Positions 1-8,783 of a DNA stretch of 22,783 nt are shown in pieces. The DNA lies in NCBI GenBank assembly GCA_030597965.1, contig JAUVQU010000011.1, positions 1-22,783 of the forward strand, given 5' to 3'. A model generated the notes under the pieces. It saw nothing but the letters and a program-made list of their open reading frames with translations. It had not been told where the DNA came from and ran no database searches. The stretch comes from Cellvibrionaceae bacterium (GTDB taxonomy: Bacteria > Pseudomonadota > Gammaproteobacteria > Pseudomonadales > Cellvibrionaceae). Position 1 is the stretch's first letter. Each line of letters starts with the position of its first letter. The translations under genes and the position numbers were made by a program.

Positions 1-62
1 AGGTTCTATATGACTTTTTAAGTAGCGACTTAGTAACTGTTTCACGTTTTTTTAACACAAAT

Positions 63-91
63 TTGACCACCTTTTAGTTTATCCCTAGAAT
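63..91 (+). promoter_or_regulatory. Sigma-70 promoter for mltD
   Basis: A TTGACC -35 element (63-68) and a TAGAAT -10 element (86-91) are separated by exactly 17 bases. A transcript starting near 98 would have a leader of about 24 bases before the mltD ATG at 122. The match to the housekeeping consensus is good; the assignment is from sequence alone. Confidence 0.65.
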
Positions 92-121
92 GCGCATTTT
101 TAAGCGGATAAATCTTAATTC

Positions 122-1756
122 ATGCCTATATTCATCACCCAATTCAAGAGAGTCCGACGACTGCTTTGCGCCGCTAGTGGCCTAGTGCTTATCGCAGCCT
201 GCCAAACCACGACGATTCAATCCAGCGCCACCCAACCTAACACCATCGGTCAGCCCGTATTTGATGAGAGCGCTGCGGATACTGAGCTCCCCAGTAATAT
301 TAAGAGCCAAGCGCCAGAATCATTCTCCGTTGCTGACTATGACAACTTATGGGATCGAGTACGTGACGGCTTTGAATTCCAGCAACCGCTCAATGCCCGC
401 ACTCAACATGAGCTGAAAACCTACACCAAACATCCCGCCTACATTGCCAAAGTAGCAAAGCGCAGTGAGCCCTTCCTGCATTACATCGTTAACGAAGCAG
501 AAAAACGTAACATTCCGACTGAGCTAGCCCTGCTCCCCGTTGTAGAAAGCGCCTTTGATCCTTTCGCCTATTCCCACGGGCGTGCCTCCGGAATTTGGCA
601 ATTTGTCCCTGCAACGGGTAAATACTACGGCTTAAAACAAAACTGGTGGTACGACGGCCGCCGTGATGTGGTGGCTGCAACAGATGCAGCGCTTAACTAT
701 CTATCAAGTCTGAACAAACGATTCGATGGCGACTGGCTACTCACTCTGGCTGCCTATAACGCTGGAGGCGGTACTGTCAGCCGTGCAATCAAACGTAATA
801 AAGCGGCAGGCAAGCCAACCGATTACTGGTCCCTTGATCTTCCCAAAGAAACCAAAAGCTACGTACCAAGGTTATTGGCTATTGTTGAAATCACCAGACA
901 TCCGGAAAAGTACGACATTGAATTAGCGCGTATACCCAATGAGCCCTACTTTGATATTGTCGATACTAGCTCACAAATAGACCTCGCCCAGGCAAGTAAT
1001 CTCGCACAGATCAGCATGGAAGAACTGTATAAATTAAATGCGGGTTTCAATCGCTGGGCTACCGACCCCAAGGGGCCGCATCGTTTAGCAATTCCAGCAG
1101 ACAAAGCCGATGACTTTCGCAATGCCTTGGCAGCTCTACCTGATGATTCACGCACAGGCTGGGAAATTTACAAGATAAAGCAGGGCGACAGCCTTTCAGT
1201 CATTGCCTCGAAATTCAACACTAACGTTAGTGCTATCAAAGACATTAACAACATGCGCCATGACCGTATTCGTCAGGGCCAAACCCTAATGATCCCTATT
1301 GCCAGCAAATCTGCACAACACTACGCATACAGTGAAACTCAGCGTGTTAAGCGTAAGCAGACCAAATCTAAGGGCACATCAGGCACCATTAAAACTTTGT
1401 ACAAGGTGAAAAGCGGTGACTCGCTATGGAGTATTGCCCGTGCCTTTGATGTAAAAGTCAGCAAGCTCGCCAAGTGGAATGCGATTGTACCCAAAGACCC
1501 TATCCGCAGTGGCCAATCGCTCGTTGTGTGGGCGGAATCAGCCCAGATTGCGAAAAACCCACAGGCTAAACGAGACCCGGTAATGCGCAAGGTCGCGTAC
1601 AAAGTACGAAACGGTGACTCTCTCGCCAGAATTGCACACCGTTTTAATCTATCTGTCAGTGATATTGTCAGTTGGAACCCCATCAAAAAGAACGGTTACA
1701 TCCATCCAGGCCAGCCACTCACCCTCTTTGTTGATGTCACCAAAGGGCTTCGATAA
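122..1756 (+). CDS. mltD: Membrane-bound lytic murein transglycosylase D
   Basis: This is a lipoprotein that cleaves peptidoglycan glycan strands non-hydrolytically, leaving 1,6-anhydromuropeptides, and acts in the periplasm anchored to the outer membrane. The 544-residue product has a lipoprotein signal (lipobox LIAAC, lipidated Cys27), then an SLT/lysozyme-like domain at about 115-225. The motif ESAFDPFAYSHGRASGIWQF starts at Glu142, the expected catalytic acid, and AAYNAGGG follows near 210-217. Three LysM peptidoglycan-binding repeats lie at about 348-391, 426-470 and 491-536, each beginning with a Y-K-[IV]-[KR]-x-G-D-S pattern. Three LysM repeats and the overall length fit the MltD family (E. 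coli MltD has two). The gene stands alone behind its own promoter; no strong ribosome-binding site precedes the ATG. Its stop codon is the loop of a perfect hairpin. Confidence 0.95.
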   Translation: MPIFITQFKRVRRLLCAASGLVLIAACQTTTIQSSATQPNTIGQPVFDESAADTELPSNIKSQAPESFSVADYDNLWDRVRDGFEFQQPLNARTQHELKTYTKHPAYIAKVAKRSEPFLHYIVNEAEKRNIPTELALLPVVESAFDPFAYSHGRASGIWQFVPATGKYYGLKQNWWYDGRRDVVAATDAALNYLSSLNKRFDGDWLLTLAAYNAGGGTVSRAIKRNKAAGKPTDYWSLDLPKETKSYVPRLLAIVEITRHPEKYDIELARIPNEPYFDIVDTSSQIDLAQASNLAQISMEELYKLNAGFNRWATDPKGPHRLAIPADKADDFRNALAALPDDSRTGWEIYKIKQGDSLSVIASKFNTNVSAIKDINNMRHDRIRQGQTLMIPIASKSAQHYAYSETQRVKRKQTKSKGTSGTIKTLYKVKSGDSLWSIARAFDVKVSKLAKWNAIVPKDPIRSGQSLVVWAESAQIAKNPQAKRDPVMRKVAYKVRNGDSLARIAHRFNLSVSDIVSWNPIKKNGYIHPGQPLTLFVDVTKGLR

Positions 1757-1769
1757 TCGAAGCCCTTTG
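1741..1769 (+). terminator. Perfect hairpin enclosing the mltD stop codon
   Basis: CAAAGGGCTTCGA (1741-1753) and TCGAAGCCCTTTG (1757-1769) are perfect 13-base inverted repeats, and the 3-base loop (1754-1756) is the mltD TAA stop codon. The structure probably ends or stabilises the mltD transcript. There is no T-run after it on the + strand, so it is not a textbook intrinsic terminator. Confidence 0.6.
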
Positions 1770-1997
1770 GGTTATATAAAAAATCCCTTAGCCTCCGTAT
1801 AAATGTGACCGTACAAACAATTCCTCTGACTAACTCTTCCTCAATTTGCAGCCTCCGTGTACAAGCTCCAGCCAAAATCAAAGAATACCCGCGGCAAGCG
1901 CTAAAATAGCCTTAAATAAGCTCGGCAATCAGGATAAAAATCGTTAACCTAGGGTCTATCCCTGTATCAACAACAATAATTTCTAATCAGGTACATA

Positions 1998-3902
1998 ATG
2001 GACTCAACAAACGCTACTCAGCCTTTGTCTCAACAGCATAGAATTGCCGCATTCTTAATGCGTCTATTGGTATTGTTATACCTGACAATATTAGCCACAA
2101 ACACCTCAGCGGAAGTGCTATCAGGCCATGCGCTAGCCATGCACGGTGAACCGAAATACCAAAAAGGCTTTGAACAATTCGAGTACACATCACCAGAAGC
2201 TAAAAAAGGCGGCGAACTTAAACTGCATAGCCTTGGCACATACGACAGCCTCAATGGGTTTACCGCCAAAGGCAATAAAGCCGATCACCTCGGACTTATT
2301 TACGACACACTCACCGTAGCCTCCGCCGATGAAGCCTTTACTCAATATGGACTGGTCGCTAAATGGATGGAATATCCCGCCGATCTATCCTGGATTATAT
2401 TTCAATTAGACGATCGCGCACGCTTCCACGACCAGACACATATTCGTGCCGACGATATTGTTTTTAGTTTCTATACCCTGATGGAAAAAGGTGACCCCAG
2501 CTATCGCTTCTACTACGCCGACGTGGAAAAGGTTCAGGCGCTCAGCGATCAACGCGTCATTTTTAAATTCAAACCAACGGCCAGCAGAGAACTTGCATTA
2601 ACCGTAGGTCAGTTACCCATCTTGCCACAACATTACTGGGCCAACCGTGACTTTGAAAAAAGCGATTTAGAAAAACCTCTGGGCAGTGGCCCCTACCGTA
2701 TTGGCAATATGGAACCCGGCAGGACCATCAGCTATGAACGAGTAGAGGATTACTGGGCAATCAACCACCCCACACGCAAGGGTCTCTACAACTTCAACAC
2801 GATCACACATGACTACTATCGTGACGGCAGTGTCGCGCTCGAAGCACTTAAAGCTGGGGAGTACGATGTTCGGCGAGAGCGCGTATCCAAGCTATGGGCA
2901 ACCGCCTATACCGGCAATGCCATCGATAATGGCGAGCTAAAAACCCTGGAAGTTGAACATGAAAATCCGACGGGGATGCAAGCGTATATATTTAATACAC
3001 GCAAAAATGTGTTTAAAAATCCAAAACTGCGACAGGCCATCATCCTCGCCTTCGATTTTGAGTGGACCAATCAAAATTTATTCTACGGTGCTTACAAGCG
3101 CACCAGCAGCTACTTTTCTAATTCCGAGCTCGCCTCCTCAGGACTGCCATCCAAAACCGAGTTGAGAATTTTAAAACCGCTAAAAAATTATTTACCTCCC
3201 GAAGTATTTACTGATGTCTACGCGCCCCCCAAAAGTGACGGCAAAGACAGAAATAGAAAAAACCTTCGCCAGGCGAAAAAGATTCTCGACGAAGAAGGTT
3301 TCAAGGTTGTCGACAACCAACTGATCGATCCAGAATCTGGACTGCCTGTGGAATTTGAAATCCTCCTCTACGATCTCGGATTTGAACGTGTCACCAACCC
3401 ATTTATCCAGGGCTTAAAGAAACTGGGCATCACTGCCAACATACGCCTCGTCGACACCTCCCAATACATCAATCGTATGCGCAGCTTTGATTTCGACATG
3501 ATGGTCCATGTATTTGGCCAGTCACTAAGTCCCGGCAATGAACAGCGGGAAATGTGGCATTCCAGCGCAGCAAATACGCCCGGCAGTCGAAACCTGGTTG
3601 GTATAGAAGACCCAGCCATCGATAAACTGGTTGAAACAATCATTAAAGCCAGAACCAGAAAACAATTAGTAACGGCTGCAAAAGCCCTCGATCGTGCACT
3701 TCTCAATGGCCACTACGTCATACCGCACTGGCATATTAATCATCACCGTATTGCCTACTGGGACAAATTTAATCGCCCAGAGACCAGCCCAAAGTACGAT
3801 GGTGTTTATGATACTGGCTTAATGAGTTGGTGGATTAAAGACTCGGTAATTAAAAGTACCGAAACTGATGGGGTGCTCGAAAGCGATTCAACAGAGAATT
3901 AA
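1998..3902 (+). CDS. yejA: Periplasmic oligopeptide/microcin C-binding protein YejA
   Basis: This is a family 5 extracellular solute-binding protein, the periplasmic receptor of the YejABEF ABC importer. Known YejABEF systems import microcin C and other peptides. The 634-residue protein has an N-terminal hydrophobic segment (about 19-38, likely cut after TSA at 38). The YejA-type start HALAMHGEPKY follows, then the family 5 receptor fold, including LGSGPYRI and a C-terminal PHWHINHHRIAYWDKFNRP segment. The ATG at 1998 is preceded by an AGG at a usable distance. An in-frame ATG at 2058 (Met21) lacks a ribosome-binding site and would shorten the signal peptide's charged end. The gene is followed by 207 bases before yejB. 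The peptide substrate here is unknown. Confidence 0.92.
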   Translation: MDSTNATQPLSQQHRIAAFLMRLLVLLYLTILATNTSAEVLSGHALAMHGEPKYQKGFEQFEYTSPEAKKGGELKLHSLGTYDSLNGFTAKGNKADHLGLIYDTLTVASADEAFTQYGLVAKWMEYPADLSWIIFQLDDRARFHDQTHIRADDIVFSFYTLMEKGDPSYRFYYADVEKVQALSDQRVIFKFKPTASRELALTVGQLPILPQHYWANRDFEKSDLEKPLGSGPYRIGNMEPGRTISYERVEDYWAINHPTRKGLYNFNTITHDYYRDGSVALEALKAGEYDVRRERVSKLWATAYTGNAIDNGELKTLEVEHENPTGMQAYIFNTRKNVFKNPKLRQAIILAFDFEWTNQNLFYGAYKRTSSYFSNSELASSGLPSKTELRILKPLKNYLPPEVFTDVYAPPKSDGKDRNRKNLRQAKKILDEEGFKVVDNQLIDPESGLPVEFEILLYDLGFERVTNPFIQGLKKLGITANIRLVDTSQYINRMRSFDFDMMVHVFGQSLSPGNEQREMWHSSAANTPGSRNLVGIEDPAIDKLVETIIKARTRKQLVTAAKALDRALLNGHYVIPHWHINHHRIAYWDKFNRPETSPKYDGVYDTGLMSWWIKDSVIKSTETDGVLESDSTEN

Positions 3903-4109
3903 GAAATAATAGAGTAAGCCCGCTGGGGTTTTTAAATAAAAATAATATGAGGCCTTTGCATGGAAGATGATTTCTCTTTCAGACAAGGCTAAAACGCACG
4001 GAATGAAGAAGCTTATACCCATAAGTGACCGATTGAGTACGTTTTAACGCAGTATGAAAGTGAAATGGCTTTCGTGTAATGGCCTCAATAGTTCAATATT
4101 AGGGAAAGC

Positions 4110-5201
4110 ATGGGCAGCTACATACTCCGCCGTTTACTATTGATGATACCGACCCTGCTGGGGGTTCTCGTCATCAATTTTGTCATTGTGCAAGCAGCGC
4201 CGGGTGGCCCTGTGGAACAAATGATATTCAAACTTGAAGGTCGCGATAATAACGCGACCGGCAATCGTCTGAGCGGCCTAGGCAGCGAAACTCGATCAGC
4301 GGCTAACCGCTCAACCTATCGTGGCGCGCAGGGCCTTGACCCCAGTGTTATCGAAGAAATCGAAAAAATGTACGGCTTCGACAAACCTGCCGGTGAGCGT
4401 TTTATGGATATGCTCATCAATTACGCAACCTTCGATTTTGGTGATAGTTTCTTCCGCAATACCAGTGTTATTGATCTAATCAAAGAAAAGTTACCCGTCT
4501 CCATCACTCTTGGGCTGTGGAGTACGTTAATTATTTATCTAATATCCATCCCCTTGGGGATTAAAAAAGCCAAGAGCCACGGCTCTAATTTCGATATCTG
4601 GAGCAGCGCCGTTATTATCATTGGCTACGCCATACCCGGTTTCCTCTTCGCTATTATCCTCATTGTGTTCTTCGCTGGTGGCAGCTTTTTCGATTGGTTC
4701 CCATTACGCGGGCTCACCTCCCCCAATTACAATGAGCTTTCAGGCGTAGATAAAATAATTGATTATTTTTGGCACATCACCTTACCCATCCTGGCCTATA
4801 CCATTGGTGGTTTTGCCACCCTGACCATGCTGACCAAAAACTCATTTTTGGATGAAATCACCAAGCAATATGTTCAGACCGCACGCGCTAAAGGCTTACG
4901 GGAGCGCCGCGTTCTCTACGGCCACGTATTCCGCAACGCGATGCTAATCATCATCGCCAGCTTCCCCGCCGCATTCATCAGCGTATTCTTTACCGGCGCA
5001 ATGCTGATTGAGGTTATTTTCTCACTGGATGGATTGGGCTTGCTCAGTTTTGAATCTGTACAGACTCGGGATTACCCCGTCATATTTGGCACGCTTTTTA
5101 TCTTTACACTGCTTGGTTTAATCGTGAAGCTTATCTCCGATTTGGTTTACATCGCCGTTGATCCACGAATCAGCTTCGAAAGCCAAGAGGTACGCTCATG
5201 A
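4110..5201 (+). CDS. yejB: Peptide/microcin C ABC transporter permease YejB
   Basis: This is one of the two inner-membrane permease subunits of the YejABEF importer. The 363-residue protein starts with a membrane helix (YILRRLLLMIPTLLGVLVIN) typical of DppB/OppB permeases. After a periplasmic stretch containing a helix-breaking Ala/Gly/Asn-rich region, it carries the remaining transmembrane helices. The cytoplasmic EAA loop, which docks with the ATPase, is seen as YVQTARAKGLRERRVLYGHV at about 255-275. Length is close to E. coli YejB. The ribosome-binding site AGGGAA lies just before the ATG. The stop overlaps the start of yejE by ATGA, which indicates translational coupling. Confidence 0.93.
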   Translation: MGSYILRRLLLMIPTLLGVLVINFVIVQAAPGGPVEQMIFKLEGRDNNATGNRLSGLGSETRSAANRSTYRGAQGLDPSVIEEIEKMYGFDKPAGERFMDMLINYATFDFGDSFFRNTSVIDLIKEKLPVSITLGLWSTLIIYLISIPLGIKKAKSHGSNFDIWSSAVIIIGYAIPGFLFAIILIVFFAGGSFFDWFPLRGLTSPNYNELSGVDKIIDYFWHITLPILAYTIGGFATLTMLTKNSFLDEITKQYVQTARAKGLRERRVLYGHVFRNAMLIIIASFPAAFISVFFTGAMLIEVIFSLDGLGLLSFESVQTRDYPVIFGTLFIFTLLGLIVKLISDLVYIAVDPRISFESQEVRS

Positions 5202-6307
5202 AACAGAGGCTTTCAAAAGCTTTCCCCAGCCTACTCGTATATATGCGTGCTATACGTGAGCGGTATTTAACCCCGACACCATCATTAAGCCCGATTAACC
5301 AACGTCGCCTTGAAACCTTCAGACAAAACAAACGCGCTAAGTACAGCCTATTGCTATTTTTGGCATTATTTATTTTCAGTCTGTTTGCCGAGTTCATTGC
5401 CAACGACAAACCCTTAATGGTCGGCTTTGAAGGCAAACTCTATATGCCTGTGGTTAGTAGCTATCCAGAAACCACTTTTAACGGTGACTTTGACACGGAA
5501 GCCGATTACGCCGACCCTTATGTCACCAACCTCATTGAAGAAAACGGCTGGATACTCTGGCCATTTGTTCCCTACAGCTATAACACCCACGTGAGTGATC
5601 TCACCACGCCGGCACCATCACCGCCAACAGCGAAAAATTGGCTGGGCACCGATGACCAGGCACGCGATGTATTTTCCCGTGTCATTTACGGCTTCCGTAT
5701 ATCTATACTATTCGCACTCACGCTCACCATAGGCAGTTGTGTTGTCGGAGTTTTTGTCGGCAGCCTACAGGGCTATTACGGTGGTTACGTCGATTTAATA
5801 GGCCAGCGCTTTTTAGAAGTATGGGGAGGTCTACCCGTACTGTTTTTATTAATCATCATGGCCAATATCGTAACGCCGAATTTCTGGTGGCTGCTGGGTA
5901 TAATGCTGCTGTTCAATTGGACCTCACTGGTCGATGTGGTGCGTGCTGAATTCCTGCGTGGTAGAAACCTAGAATACGTTCGAGCAGCGCGGGCATTAGG
6001 CGTAGAACACGGCACTATTATGCGCAGACATATTCTGCCCAACGCCATGGTCGCCACCATCACCCTGGTACCCTTCTTGCTCACCGGCGCCATCACCACC
6101 CTGACCTCTCTGGACTTTTTAGGCTTTGGTATGCCGCCCGGATCACCATCGCTGGGTGAATTAGTACAGCAGGGAAAAAGTAACCTGCACGCACCCTGGC
6201 TCGCTCTTTCTGCCTTTAGTGTGCTGGCCATCATGCTGACGCTATTAGTATTCATTGGCGAAGGGGTACGGGATGCGTTTGACCCAAGATTGGTGACCGA
6301 AGCATGA
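5198..6307 (+). CDS. yejE: Peptide/microcin C ABC transporter permease YejE
   Basis: This is the second inner-membrane permease of the YejABEF importer. From residue 28 on it follows the YejE pattern: LSPINQRRLETFRQNKRAKY, a first helix, then the typical AEFIANDKPL and NGWILWPFVPYSY segments before the DppC-like core. The core includes NWLGTDDQARDVFSRVIYG, QGYYGGYVDL and the EAA loop YVRAARALGVEHGTIMRRHI. At 369 residues it is about 30 longer than I recall for E. coli YejE, all at the N-terminus. The overlapping ATGA with yejB supports this upstream start, but a shorter protein cannot be excluded. It also overlaps yejF by ATGA. Confidence 0.92.
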   Translation: MKQRLSKAFPSLLVYMRAIRERYLTPTPSLSPINQRRLETFRQNKRAKYSLLLFLALFIFSLFAEFIANDKPLMVGFEGKLYMPVVSSYPETTFNGDFDTEADYADPYVTNLIEENGWILWPFVPYSYNTHVSDLTTPAPSPPTAKNWLGTDDQARDVFSRVIYGFRISILFALTLTIGSCVVGVFVGSLQGYYGGYVDLIGQRFLEVWGGLPVLFLLIIMANIVTPNFWWLLGIMLLFNWTSLVDVVRAEFLRGRNLEYVRAARALGVEHGTIMRRHILPNAMVATITLVPFLLTGAITTLTSLDFLGFGMPPGSPSLGELVQQGKSNLHAPWLALSAFSVLAIMLTLLVFIGEGVRDAFDPRLVTEA

Positions 6308-7986
6308 TTTTCTCAATGCTAAAAAACACATCGATTGAAAAGACTTCTGAAGAAGCTTTTGAAAAAAAAGTGGCTGAGCATATTCCTCTGCTCGATGTTA
6401 AAAACCTCTCCGTTGCCTTTCGTCGTGGCCCGACCAGTAATCGCCCCGCCGTCGATACCGTCGTTGAAGATGTGTCATTTAATATTTATCCGGGCGAGAC
6501 CTTGGCGATTGTCGGTGAATCAGGTTCTGGGAAATCCGTTACTGCCCACTCCATAATGAAGCTACTGCCCTACCCGATGGCCTTTCATCCTCAAGGCACC
6601 ATCATTTTTGAAGGCGAAGATCTGGTTCAGTACCCATCTGAACAAATGCAGCGTATTCGAGGCTTTAAAATCGGCATGATTTTTCAAGAGCCAATGACAG
6701 CCCTGAATCCATTGCATACCATCGGCAAACAACTCGGTGAGGCCTTAAAACTGCATGCACCCACATTGCGTAAGCATGAGCTGAAAGAGAAAACCATTGC
6801 CATGCTGCACAAAGTACAGATTGATCAGCCGGAAAGGCGTATCAGCTCCTATCCACACGAACTGTCTGGCGGGCAACGTCAACGTGTAATGATCGCCATG
6901 GCGCTAGCCCATGAGCCAAGGCTACTGATCGCCGATGAACCGACCACTGCACTGGATGTCACCGTACAGCGGGAAATTCTCACGCTGTTAAAAGATCTAC
7001 AGCATGAAATGGGTATGGCCATTTTATTAATCACCCATGACCTGGGCGTCGTGCGTCATATGGCCAATCGGATTGCTGTAATGCACCAAGGCAAATTGAT
7101 TGAAGAGCAGCCCTGCGAGGATCTCTTCAATCATCCTCAGGAAGATTACACCCGTATGCTGCTCGACAGTGAGCCCCACCACGAAGCACCTGCAGTGGTG
7201 GGTGGCAAGAAAATACTGCTGCGCACCAAAGAATTAAGTGTCAGCTTCCCGCTCAATAAACCACTGTTCGGTAAACCAACGCGCTTTTTACACGCGGTAA
7301 AACCCATCAACATAGAAGTCTCTGCCGGTTCAACACTGGGCATAGTGGGCGAAAGCGGCTCGGGTAAAACAACTCTGGCTTTGGCCATCCTCAAATTGAT
7401 CTCATCCAAAGGTGAGATCCACTATGGGCAGGTTCCCCTACACCGTTTGAACGAAAGAAAAGTGCGGCCACTCAGAAAAGAAATCCAAGTGGTATTCCAA
7501 GACCCTTTCGCCAGCTTGAGTCCCCGCTTGCCCATTTCAGACATCATCGCTGAAGGATTACTGGTACACACCAAGCAGAATAACGAGGAACGCGAGCAAG
7601 CGGTCGTTAAAGTAATGGAAGAAGTCGGCCTGGATCCGGAGGATCGCCACCGCTACCCTCACGAGTTTTCCGGCGGTCAGCGACAACGTGTCGCCATAGC
7701 ACGAGCGTTGATTCTCAATCCAAAAATTGTCATCTTAGACGAGCCCACTTCTGCGCTCGACAGGATTGTACAAATACAAGTGATTGATTTACTGCAGAAA
7801 CTACAGGCTAACCGCGGCCTCACTTATTTATTTATCAGTCACGATCTTAAAATGGTCAAAGCACTCAGCCACCAAGTCATTGTAATGAAACAGGGGCAAG
7901 TACTCGAGCAAGGCAATACGCAAGACGTACTCAACGCGCCCCAACATGAATATACGCAAAGCCTACTGGATGCCAGCTTTCTATAG
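6304..7986 (+). CDS. yejF: Peptide/microcin C ABC transporter ATP-binding protein YejF
   Basis: This is the double ATPase that powers YejABEF import at the inner face of the cytoplasmic membrane. Two complete nucleotide-binding domains are fused in 560 residues. The first has Walker A GESGSGKS (71-78), the Q-loop segment GMIFQEP, signature LSGGQRQR (187-194) and Walker B LLIADEPTTALD (207-218). The second has Walker A GESGSGKT (349-356), signature FSGGQRQR and Walker B IVILDEPTSALD (about 475-486). After each, the switch histidine is seen in ITHD and ISHD. All catalytic motifs are intact. The ATG overlaps the yejE stop (ATGA). The first 27 residues before the ATPase core are poorly conserved in character, so an internal start such as Met5 (6316) is possible. 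Confidence 0.94.
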   Translation: MIFSMLKNTSIEKTSEEAFEKKVAEHIPLLDVKNLSVAFRRGPTSNRPAVDTVVEDVSFNIYPGETLAIVGESGSGKSVTAHSIMKLLPYPMAFHPQGTIIFEGEDLVQYPSEQMQRIRGFKIGMIFQEPMTALNPLHTIGKQLGEALKLHAPTLRKHELKEKTIAMLHKVQIDQPERRISSYPHELSGGQRQRVMIAMALAHEPRLLIADEPTTALDVTVQREILTLLKDLQHEMGMAILLITHDLGVVRHMANRIAVMHQGKLIEEQPCEDLFNHPQEDYTRMLLDSEPHHEAPAVVGGKKILLRTKELSVSFPLNKPLFGKPTRFLHAVKPINIEVSAGSTLGIVGESGSGKTTLALAILKLISSKGEIHYGQVPLHRLNERKVRPLRKEIQVVFQDPFASLSPRLPISDIIAEGLLVHTKQNNEEREQAVVKVMEEVGLDPEDRHRYPHEFSGGQRQRVAIARALILNPKIVILDEPTSALDRIVQIQVIDLLQKLQANRGLTYLFISHDLKMVKALSHQVIVMKQGQVLEQGNTQDVLNAPQHEYTQSLLDASFL

Positions 7987-7995
7987 AGACCTATA

Positions 7996-8757
7996 ATGAC
8001 TGACGACACCCTATACAACACGCTGCTCATCGCCGTATTCATATTCATACCCATGGCGCTCATCGGCACCTACTTTATCAACGGCGATTACGGGCGCTTC
8101 AGCACGGGGAAAAGCCGACTGCCTATTAATGTCCGCCTGGGCTGGGTACTCATGGAGTCTCCCGCCTGTCTCATTTTCCTCTACTGCTTTATTATCGGTG
8201 ATAACCGTAGCTGGACAGCCTTTATTCTTTTATTCATGTGGCAACTTCATTACTTCCATCGTTCGTTTATCTATCCCTTCCAAATAAAAGTACGCCCCGG
8301 TGCTAGCATGTCACTGCAAATATTCGGTACCGGCGGTGTTTATTGTGCAATTAATGGCTATTTAAACGGCTCTCTGGTCGGCGATTTAGGCGAGCATCTC
8401 ACCAACGAATGGCTCACTGACCCTCGCTTTATTCTGGGTATATTAATTTTTGCTTTCGGCTTCTGGCTCAACAAATATTCAGACCAACAGCTACTGGCTT
8501 TGAGAAAGAACAACATCGAGGGTTATCAAATCCCCTATGGTGGTGGCTTCAAATGGGTCACCATGCCCAATTACTTAGGTGAAATCTTCACATGGACTGG
8601 GTTTGCCATGGCCAGCTGGTCACTGGCCGGCTTATCTTTTGTACTCTTCACTGCGGCCAATCTTATACCCCGCGCACTGGCTAACCACCGTTGGTACAAA
8701 GAGGAATTCCCAAAATACCCAACCGATAGAAAAGCAATTTTCCCAAAAATCTTATAG
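7996..8757 (+). CDS. Steroid 5-alpha-reductase-like membrane protein (3-oxo-5-alpha-steroid 4-dehydrogenase family)
   Basis: This is an integral membrane protein of the SRD5A family, which uses NADPH to reduce the 4,5 double bond of 3-oxo-4-ene steroids. The 253 residues cover the family's full length. Recognisable blocks are MESPA with Glu54 and HYFHRSFIY with Tyr86, which I align with the substrate-binding Glu57 and Tyr91 of human SRD5A2. After them come the cofactor region GYQIPYGGGFKWVTMPNYLG (about 177-195), then GEIFTWTGFAMASWS, and a C-terminus NHRWYKEEFPKYP close to human SRD5A1 and SRD5A2. About six to seven hydrophobic helices are visible. It begins 9 bases after yejF, so it is probably co-transcribed with the importer. 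The natural substrate (steroid, hopanoid, other enone lipid) is unknown. Confidence 0.85.
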   Translation: MTDDTLYNTLLIAVFIFIPMALIGTYFINGDYGRFSTGKSRLPINVRLGWVLMESPACLIFLYCFIIGDNRSWTAFILLFMWQLHYFHRSFIYPFQIKVRPGASMSLQIFGTGGVYCAINGYLNGSLVGDLGEHLTNEWLTDPRFILGILIFAFGFWLNKYSDQQLLALRKNNIEGYQIPYGGGFKWVTMPNYLGEIFTWTGFAMASWSLAGLSFVLFTAANLIPRALANHRWYKEEFPKYPTDRKAIFPKIL

Positions 8758-8783
8758 CGCCTTAAAGCGAGAATAATAAATAA

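Noticed and set aside
3958..4040. Mini frames of 10 and 14 codons between yejA and yejB
   Set aside because: Too short, no convincing ribosome-binding site and no resemblance to known leader peptides.
5785..6255. 156-residue open frame on the - strand inside yejE
   Set aside because: Antisense to an intact conserved permease; the translation has no domain features and no ribosome-binding site.
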